From Rheum nobile (lineage: Eukaryota; Streptophyta; Magnoliopsida; Caryophyllales; Polygonaceae): a stretch of 64,000 bases of DNA. Positions 56,774 through 64,000 of the stretch are shown piece by piece. The position numbers were made by a program, and so were the translations under genes. Position 1 is the stretch's first letter. Each line of letters begins with the position of its first letter. Where the stretch lies: NCBI GenBank assembly GCA_027886185.1, contig WOAB01000152.1, positions 1,133,001 through 1,197,000 of the forward strand. Reading direction: 5' to 3'. The notes beneath the pieces were generated by a model. The model saw only the letters and a program-made list of their open reading frames with translations. It was not told the origin of the DNA and did no database searches.

Positions 56774-58663
56774 TTAGGCACTGGGCATATGTGGACCAGT
56801 GCTCATGCCAGAATTGGAAAAACATGGCCAAGCCTCTGGAGTGCCTTTATTGGCCTTCCCAGCGGCACCAGCAGCGACGCCATGACGATCCAGATGGGCA
56901 TTTGGTGTCCCACCTGTCGCGTTGGTCCTCTTCTTGTCAGTGCCCGGGGGCGACGAAGTGTTTCCAGATTTGGAGGAGTCTTGCCTCTGGAGTGCCTCTG
57001 GGGACTCATTGGACCTAGTAGACGCAGCCTCAATGGCCTTCTGGTGATCGTGCTCAACCTGGTCCTGCAAGATCTCATGGGGAGACATTGGATGCAAGGT
57101 GACGTGCTTCCCGTGGTAAGTGAACACATAAGTGTTCAAATAGCAATCATGGAGCACGCGTCTGTCGAATTGACATGGACGCCCAAGCAAAATATGGGTG
57201 GCGTCCATTGCAACGACATCACAAAGTATAGAATCACAGTATAGCCCTATGGAAAAAGAAACTAAGCATTGGCGAGATACTGTGTTACCTGGACTTAAAG
57301 AAATCCATTGGAGGGCATAAGGTTGTGGATGAGGCGTCGTAGGCAACTTGAAGTGTGTCACGACCTTCTCATTGACGATGTTAGCACATGATCCTCCATC
57401 AACTATGACACTCAAAGAAGCCGTCTGGATGAGAGCCCTTGTGTGGAACAAGTTCTCGTGTTGGTCGTGGAAGCTCGCTTCCTTGACTATGAGGAGACGA
57501 TGCGTTACCAAATTCAATGGTGTTCCCGCGTTCAGAGAAGCGGGTTCGCAGTCATAGGTGTCTTCCTCCTCTTCGATGCCTTCATCGATGGCCTCTAGGG
57601 TTTGCTCCTCGTCGTCGTAAGACTCGTAGCCGGCGGCCGTGGAGAACAACACCTTTCGAGCGTTTGGGCAATCCTTCTTATAGTGGCCTCTTCCACCACA
57701 CTTGTAACACTCAAGGTCGCGTGCGCGATCTGTGCCCACTGGAGCTTGTCTGGGCGCGTTCTGGCGCGGCGCGATGCTTGGCGTCGAAGGCTTTGCTTTG
57801 GTTGCTTGGCTCGATACGGCTGTGGTAGAGACACTAGGGCGAACATTAGTAGAAGGTAATCCACTAGGGTTAGAAGAATACCTTTGTTGGCCACTTGGAA
57901 AAGTGTAAGACTTTCGGCGAGAGATTTGTGCATGGATTTGCATCGCCGTATGTGTGAGTGTGTTCAAGTCTTTGATGGGCAAAATCTCGAGTTGATCACG
58001 GATGTTGGTGTTCAAGCAACTCAAGAATTTTGTCCTCAAAGTCGATGGTGCAACGGAGATGTTGGCCTTGTAATACATGTCTTCAAGCTTGGAAAAGAAC
58101 TCGAGTGGAGTCATTGACCCTTGGCGAGCCATTGCAATTTCCATTCTCATTTGATTCCTATAGTCTGGAGGCACGTATTTCTTGGTCATTACATAGACTA
58201 GTTGATGCCATTCAGTGACTCGTGTTCTGTGGCAACGCACGCAGTCATCCTCGAAGCGATGCCACCACACTTGGGCTGCTCCTCGAAAGTGAAGTGTCGC
58301 GGCATAAACATGCTCCTCAGGAGGAACGCGGCAATAGCGTAGGGTGTACTCTGTAGCCTGCACCCATTCAAGAAAAACAGATTGATTGTATTCACCAAAA
58401 AAATGCTCGATCTTTACCTTGACTTTGTGTCGTTGGTATCGAGGCTGGGCAGGTGCTTGGTTGAATGCGTTGTTTGGCATAGCGGCGTAGAGAGGATTCT
58501 CGTAGGCTCGCACATCATGGGGTCTATTGCATCCAACCTGGCGTCTATCGCGGTCTTGGTGATCTTCTTCGCGAGCAAACTCATCCCTTGGCACATAGGC
58601 GTCATCGCGTCGGCGTCTTCGCGGCTGGGCATCGTAGTCGGCTTGGCGAATGTCCCTTGGCAT
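56774..58663 (-). pseudogene. element F gag and protease
   Basis: An open frame of 629 codons. Capsid-like region with FFGEYNQSVFLEWVQATEYTL, HFRGAAQVWWHRFED and RMEIAMARQGSMTPLEFFSKLEDMYYKANI. Then a Ser/Pro-rich linker, a CCHC knuckle CYKCGGRGHYKKDC (about residues 325-338), and an acidic stretch. Protease has SLSVIVDGGSCANIV and IGLYCDSILCDVVAMDATHILLGRPCQFDR. Ends in TAA at 56774. The start shown is the first Met of the frame, but the true gag start is 59637 upstream, from which it is separated by a stop and a frameshift. Confidence 0.88.
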
Positions 58664-59637
58664 GACATCGCGGCGCTCGCTGCCAATGTCACAAATGCGG
58701 TCTCCTTGGGGCTAGAGACGCGGTGGAGGTATCCAATCCGAAGTGTGATCCTGAAATTCGAGTGGATCTCCAAGAGGGGGTGAAAAAAATTAGGGTTGAC
58801 CATACCTGAGTCCTCAATCTCCTCCTCGTCATACTCGTCGAAGTCGTCATGGACATTGGGTGTGATCGATGCGTAGCCATCGGATCCGTAACGCGGCGTC
58901 CGAACACTTTGGTGTCAAAGATGATCGCGTACATCATGGCTCTGTGGCTGGGTAGTTGGGGTCCTCAATTGATCATCACATCGCATATTCCCACTTGGTC
59001 GGTGATTGGGTCTCCTTGGCATCGCGTCGGCGTGCTCGGCTCGACGAGGGCGGCCTTCGCGTGGCGCTGATCCCGGTATGCATCTCTGGGTTCTCCTAGA
59101 GGCATAGCGATCATCAAAGTTGTATGGTTCAGAAAACTCACCTTGAGTGTGCTCGGCGTCGCGGTCGTTGTCGGAGCCGATGTCGAAGCCAGCGGGTGTG
59201 GCTCTGGGCACGTAGCGGTTCGTGTGCGAAACGAAACCTTGGCGACTCTTGATGACACTTTGCATACGATTGAGTTGTGGTTGATGATGAGATGTGGAAC
59301 GCATGATCCCTTTGCCTTTGTCTACTCTTGTCTTCGATGGACCGACGTCGGTGGCTCGTGGTTGAGTCGGCGCGTCCATAGCACTTAATGGGGTTGGAGT
59401 GGGCACGAGTTGTGTCGCGCATTCTCTGGCTTCAAACTGAGCAACGCGTTGACGAAGAGCTTGGATCTCTCGTTGCTCCTTGGACAACTCCATGATGGGG
59501 TCTTGTTGTGAGGGGTCAATCGGTGGTTGGTCTTGGTGTAGACCCAACGGTGGTGGATTTGGGTTGGTGTTGTTGACTCCAAGTTGGTCTTCACTATGTC
59601 CAACCGGCATGCTACCTATAACAATATGGCCAGACAT
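58664..59637 (-). pseudogene. element F gag N-terminal part
   Basis: Starts at ATG 59637, MSGHIVIGSM, chosen because fragment G has MSDHIVIGRM at the same place. A Pro-rich lead is followed by a coiled-coil-like EQREIQALRQRVAQFE and basic/Arg-rich sequence. The frame meets TGA at 58915, and its continuation toward 58663 is scattered over other frames, including an acidic FDEYDEEEIEDSG stretch and a TAG before GDRICDIGSERRD. At least one nonsense change and one frameshift. Confidence 0.8.
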
Positions 59638-59689
59638 GGGAGTAAAAACGAACCAAAAGACAACAAAGAACAACAACCAAGAAAATCAC

Positions 59690-60436
59690 TAGTCAAGTCA
59701 CAAAGTTCACGTAGGTAGGGCTAGTTTGGCTTGCCGTGAGGGCGGCTTGGCTTGCACAAGTGATGGTGTATCAAGCAAGTTGCAATCAAACAAACAAGAA
59801 CAAATTAAAACCCTAAAACAAACGTAAACAAAGTAATCTATGTAGCAAGAAATCACCTTCTAGGAGGCTTGACCTAGACGGCGGAGGGGTTGAGAAGATG
59901 AGCTCAGACCGAGAGTGGGTTAGGGTTGCCTTATTTTGGCTTTACCTAACTTTGGAAACTTTTTTTTTTTGAATATCTTTTGGATATATTTTTTTTTTAA
60001 TATCCGAGATCTTATCTTTTGATCTTTTCGGCTTAGCAAAAGGAAACAAAAGAAAAATCGGTCTAAGTAACAAGAATATCACAAGTGTGATATTTTAGGG
60101 ATAGGAGAAAGAAAATAAGATTTGATATGAGATCTTATAAGGAAATTCGGCTAACTTAACTAAAAAGCAAAATCTAGCAAACAAGGAAACTCTATCCACG
60201 CATGAAACAAGGAAACAAAATATTCTAGCATGCAAGATAACAAATTACCTAACACACCAAAACTTAGGGAACAAGGGAAAATTTTCGGCCAAGATAGTAT
60301 ATTGTAGAAACCGATTAGGTGATGCAAATATGGAAACTTTGGTTTTTCTCAAGATCTTACGAAAACAAACGATGGGGGTCAAGAAAAAAATTTGTGAACA
60401 AGATGCAAACTTGAGTTCGTGACTTATAAGAATGTT
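59690..60436 (-). other. leader of element F
   Basis: Untranslated leader between PBS and gag. AT-rich with T/A runs. Homologous to 37992-38809 of fragment G. No gene. Confidence 0.75.
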
Positions 60437-60450
60437 GGGCTCTGATACCA
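60437..60450 (-). promoter_or_regulatory. primer-binding site of element F
   Basis: Minus strand TGGTATCAGAGCCC two bases beyond the 5' LTR, complementary to the 3' end of initiator tRNA-Met. Confidence 0.92.
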
Positions 60451-60452
60451 GT

Positions 60453-61457
60453 TGATGTGTTCTTGCCTCCGATGACAAACCAATTGTCAAACGCGACACC
60501 TTTGGATCTAGTCTTGGGCGGGAAGTCACGTTGTCTTGCACGAAAGGTTGACAAGATGGACACGATGGTGCTGCGAAGTGAATCCGGTGGAGGTGGTCTG
60601 GAAGATCGCGGTGTCGGCGAGGCTGAGTGTCACGTTGAGTGTCACAACAGGGAAGACGACGTCGATGGCAAAGGCATTGGCGAACGCGATGGAATTGGTG
60701 GCGATGATGGACGTGATGGAAGCGATGGGTGGGGCGACTGGATAGCGATGGCGGAAGCAATTTGATGAGGGATAGATGACTTGAAAAGACAAGTCTTTGG
60801 TGTTGTAGCGTCGACTGCGGAGGAAGGGAGATGCGAAGGAAGACTTGGCTTGAAGGTTCAAGCAATTGTCGTAGCGTCGGCGGAGGAGGGAATGGGGATG
60901 CGAAATAGAGGGTGATGTCCGATCAAGGGAAGGAGGATAAACACTCTACTTGAAACCTTGATTAAAATTGAACGTATTAAAACCAATAACATAGTTTGAC
61001 TTAAATACTAGAGGCGAGACATCGGATGGGCCGAGTCGAACCTAGTGGACTAGCCCATGCAAGCATGCAAAAGGCACAAACCCTAAAATAGAAATGACTA
61101 TAAAAGGAAACTATCTAAAATAAGCAATAATAAAAAATATAGAAAGTGTCTTAAAAAGATCGCGGCGAAGGCATGGGTGCAAACACCGCGAGGAACGGCG
61201 ACGAAGGGTCGATGGACTCGCGAGTGGGTTCACGCGATGCCGGCTGCGATGATCGCGATGTTTCAAAGCCGATGGTGGCGAGGACGGCGAGTCTTGGGTT
61301 GGCGTCTGGGCTTCCTTGGGCAGCGACGACGCGTGTGACAAGTGACGCGACAGCGTCCGCGATGGCTTTGGACCTGGACCTTGTCACTGGGCCCTCTGAG
61401 CGAAGGTTCATGACTTCTTCCTCGTCTATGGCCGTCATGGGAGGTGGGATCACATCA
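60453..61457 (-). repeat. 5' LTR of element F
   Basis: Partner of 52943-53930. Contains two small insertions relative to it (near 60630 and 60670). The reading frame for the polyprotein C-terminus (IPPPMTAIDEEEVMNLR...) is still open here, to a stop at 61151. Confidence 0.95.
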
Positions 61458-62195
61458 GACTGGTGGAAGAGCAGTTATTATGGAACCTCTTCATAGACAG
61501 AGCCGCGAACAAGAAGGTAATGGGGCTGGAATCACGTTAACGTCGCCCAGGGGGAGAAGTTTAAGTATGCACTCACGCTCAACTTTGAGACCATACACAA
61601 TAAGGCTGAGTATAAAGCCCTTCTCGCAGGGCTCGAGCTGGCTAAAACTAATGGGGCTTGAAGAGTAACATGCTTCAGTGATTCGGTGATTGTAGTGAAG
61701 CAGGTACAAGGAATATATGAAGCCAAGATAGGCAATCTGCCCGCGTATCAACTAAGACTGAGGACGTTATTTGTCATGTTTGATCACTTTACAATACAAG
61801 CAATCCCATGTAGGGAAAATATGAGAGCTAACGAGCTCGAGAAGCTTGCTTTGAGAGCCAAGCTGCAGCAGAAAGGTCAAATATGGCTCGATACGCGAAC
61901 TTCCAAGGCTATAAATCCAGAACTCATGGTCATTGACTACGCGGAAGATGAAGATGACTGGCGAACTCCTATATGGAGATACTTGACGAGCGGGGTTGTT
62001 CCCGATGACCCTTAGCAAAGGAGGAAGTTGTAGGTCCATGCAACTCGATTCTACATGAAAGGTGGCATATTATACAAGAAAGGGTACATGATGGCACAAC
62101 TCAAATTCATGAACCTCATGGAGGGAAATAACCTGATGCTCGAGTTCCATGGGGGGCTATGCGGAGGACACGCCGGGTGGCGATCCCTAGTATAC
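61458..62195 (+). pseudogene. Tat RNase H-like domain and integrase start (fragment E)
   Basis: Continues fragment E after element F. WNLFIDRAANKK, ITLTSPRGE-KFKYALTLNFETIHNKAEYKALLAGLELAK, CFSDSVIVVKQVQGIYEAKIGN and DHFTIQAIPCRENMRANELEKLA give a complete RNase H fold pattern (D, E, D) of the archaeal-like extra domain found in Tat elements. Frameshifts near 61520 and a TGA near 61660 interrupt it. It ends in the integrase zinc-finger start HGGLCGGHAGWRSL, cut by LTR3. Confidence 0.85.
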
Positions 62196-62435
62196 TGTGA
62201 TACCCCGTATTTTTGTAAGCTATTTCTGGAGTTCCGGGATTTTTCCCGAGTACCCGTTATATACGTCGGATTTAATTCAGAGAGTTTAAGACGTTCGGTA
62301 ATGCTCTCTGTATCTGTAATATTTTTCTCAGTGAAATAAAATACAGACGACGTGCTTTGGATTTTAATACTCGTTTGCGTACGATAATTTTATCCCGGGT
62401 TAAAGTTGTTGTCGTTCAAAACCCGAATGGGCGCG

Positions 62436-62690
62436 AAGCCACAGGGGCGGCGACCGCCGCATTTATGGCGGCGCCCGCCGTCGCCAGGCTCGAGGACTGG
62501 CGTAGTCGTCTTCCTAGCTGGGCGCCAGGCCTAGTGGCGGCGACCGCCGTGCAGTACGGCGCCCGCTGTAATTCACCGCCGTAGGCAATTTGTGAGGCGG
62601 CGACCCTTGCTCTCTGCGGCGCCCGCCGTCGTTGTCCGGAGGTCCTTGCTCGAAGGTCGCCGGCGTGGCTCTGGCAGCGCCGGAGTAGCT
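62436..62690. repeat. GC-rich 'gcggcgNccgccg' cluster in LTR3 U3
   Basis: Five to six imperfect palindromes (gcggcgaccgccgc, ggcggcgcccgccg, ggcggcgaccgccg) scattered over 250 bp upstream of the TATA box. Confidence 0.8.
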
Positions 62691-62727
62691 CTTCGTAGGG
62701 CCATCATTGTGTTTCCTGACATTTGGC

Positions 62728-62734
62728 TATAAAA
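62728..62734 (+). promoter_or_regulatory. TATA box of LTR3
   Basis: GGCTATAAAAGGAGGTG, the same block as in LTR1. Confidence 0.75.
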
Positions 62735-62974
62735 GGAGGTGTTTGGGAGGGGTTTTTGAGCTCAATGCACAGCCCAAGCTCTCCCAAATTCTTGCCTCAT
62801 CGGAGTTGTGCCTCGCCGTATTTCTGAAGCTTTCGCCTGAGGTCGTTTGGTGGTGTTTCCAGAGTGCCTTTGTGAAGCTTTTGGTAGCCTTGGAGGTTAG
62901 AAACCAAAGCAAGTCGAAGGAGGCCGAGTCGCTCGTGTTTTGGGTGAGTTTTCTCGCCGCTTCTGTCGTCTGAG

Positions 62975-63095
62975 TTCTTCACGGCGACCGCCGTGTTCTT
63001 CACGGCGACCGCCGTGTTCTTCACGGCGCCCGCCGTGTTCTTCACGGCGCCCGCCGTGATGAACTGCGGTGACCGCCGCCAAGAACGGCGACCGC
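62975..63095. repeat. palindromic tandem array in LTR3 leader
   Basis: Four tandem 20-bp units 'gttcttcacggcgaccgcc' or '...gcgcccgcc', then two variant units. Each contains the palindrome cggcg-N-ccgccg. Lies about 250-360 bp downstream of the TATA box, so it would be transcribed. Confidence 0.9.
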
Positions 63096-64000
63096 CGCCA
63101 GTGTCCAGAATGCCTTTTTGGGCTTTTGCCTTTGGTGGTCGTCGTTGTGGCATCGTTCCTTTCGTTTTCTTTCATCGTTTTTAGATTCGTACTGTGGTTA
63201 TGTCGGATCTAACTTAGGGTTCCTTTTATGGGTCGATTCGAAGGTCGTTGTGCTGTCGGAACTATACCCGTGTCGAGCCCGAATCCCATCGTTGTCGTTA
63301 GGCTTTTCTGCGGATTAAGGCAAGTTGTGGTTCGCTCTTGCTCATTGTTTCCATATTTACATTGATTATCAGTTATTTCAATTGATTAATTAATTTGGAA
63401 CGATTATTACTGTGTTCTTCTGGAAGTGATTTATAAACTGTTTTGAAAATCATATAATAGGTTGTATATCTGTTAGAGCAACGCTAATATATGTGATCGC
63501 CTTTCGGGCCTTTATGTGGATTTATTCTATAACTGTGATTGTGCTGTATCTGTGTGGTTAGCACTGTTAGTTAGGAATGTGCTCGGACTTCGTCCGGTCG
63601 TTTATTTATAATCTGGTATCGGGGTGGCTCGTCTCCACCTGGTACTATTCTAAGATCATGATCGGTCTCTTTCACAAGTGTGTAGAGGCAGGACACTTAG
63701 CTAGTGTCACAAACCTTCCGGTGTGCGTCACTCTCGACGAAACGTATACTAAGATGTGTCGTCCCAATGGTGGGGTACACATGTAAAAGTCTAATAACGT
63801 GATGTGTGTTTGAAATATAAATCAGATAAGTGCTACTCGACGCACATAATAAGTAAACCTTCGGCGAGTAGTGCAGCTAAGTTATAGTGCAGCTAGGAAA
63901 ACTCGTCTCGACTTTGATCATAGTACGTTCTCTTTCCAATCTGGATTCGTTGTATACGGTGAGGTTGGTCGTGAACCGAAGCATCTCAGTCAGCTTTTAA

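Larger units (their letters stand above)
52943..61457 (-). mobile_element. Reina-like Ty3/gypsy element F (8.5 kb)
   Basis: Complete minus-strand gypsy element with two LTRs (988 and 1,005 bp), a PBS for initiator tRNA-Met, gag, protease, RT, RNase H and integrase in gypsy order, and a target duplication gattg/gactg (one change). TGATGTG...CACATCA ends. Protease DGGSC, the gag-protease style and the TRSR-containing C-terminus suggest the Reina chromovirus clade. I do not see a clear chromodomain. LTR divergence by eye is about 5%. At least four in-frame stops make it defective. Confidence 0.93.
51290..62195 (+). mobile_element. Tat-type Ty3/gypsy fragment E (nested host of F)
   Basis: Plus-strand Tat fragment. 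It starts abruptly in the protease-RT spacer, continues through RT and RNase H to 52942, is interrupted by element F (52943-61457; flanking gattg and gactg), resumes at 61458 with an RNase H-like domain and ends in the integrase zinc finger, where LTR3 begins at 62196. Content overlaps fragment D over 39455-41026. Confidence 0.85.
62196..64000 (+). mobile_element. LTR3, same family as LTR1 and LTR2, truncated by window end
   Basis: Starts TGTGATACCCCGTATTTTTG within the Tat integrase region and runs to the window edge. The distal part (about 63320-64000) matches the reverse complement of LTR1 and LTR2 ('aaggcaagttgtggttcgctcttgctcattg', 'aataggttgtatatctgttagagcaacgct'). TATA box at 62728-62734. 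Whether it is solo or part of a full element cannot be seen. Confidence 0.85.

Noticed and set aside
62707..63184. Frames with Ala/Val/Phe or Gly/Arg repeats
   Set aside because: Generated by the 20-bp palindromic array of LTR3 in several frames.

Overview
Plant nuclear DNA, almost certainly a eudicot. The sequence is AT-rich, has no bacterial operons, and is a dense nest of plant-type transposable elements: CACTA, hAT-like and MITE-like elements, Ty1/copia, Ty3/gypsy of the Tat and Reina types, and solo LTRs. I see no intact host gene. The only host-like pieces are a short degenerate EF-hand-like reading frame (about 12.9-13.1 kb), an unidentified split reading frame (15.15-15.59 and 31.75-31.91 kb), and a tRNA-like sequence at 14.5 kb.

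Layout. 0-2.8 kb: AT-rich DNA with a decayed LTR-like stretch. 2.8-10.35 kb: imperfect hAT-like ends enclosing a CACTA (En/Spm) element on the minus strand, with a long TNP2 transposase ORF, a broken second gene and striking subterminal repeats. 11.2-12.1 kb: a non-autonomous hAT with a perfect 8-bp target-site duplication (TSD). 14.0-14.7 kb: a degenerate AGTGCAT array around the tRNA-like sequence. 15.6-31.7 kb: copia element B on the minus strand (TSD CCTTT), with copia element A (20.3-29.3 kb) inside its integrase region. 32.0-34.8 kb: a hAT MITE (TSD CTTGATAT) split by a solo LTR (TSD GCAAC).

35.5-41.0 kb: the left part of a Tat-type gypsy element (fragment D), containing a truncated Reina-like fragment (G). 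41.0-45.8 kb: a 5'-truncated, internally deleted copia element C of A's family. 45.8-51.3 kb: a probable solo LTR (LTR4) carrying a nested 4.2-kb solo LTR (LTR2, TSD AAGAT). 51.3-62.2 kb: the right part of a Tat element (fragment E), split by a complete Reina-like gypsy element F (52.9-61.5 kb). 62.2 kb to the end: a third LTR of the LTR1/LTR2 family, cut by the window edge.

The order of events can be read from the nesting, and eye-counted LTR divergence agrees with it: A (about 1.3% between its LTRs) sits inside B (about 2%), while F is older (about 5%). Every pol gene carries stops or frameshifts. The least ordinary signals are two overlapping Tat fragments, D and E, that share the same inactivating lesions and so suggest a rearranged duplication of one dead element, and GC-rich near-palindromic arrays inside four otherwise AT-rich LTRs. 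Identities, ages and family names are from reading by eye; no search was run.
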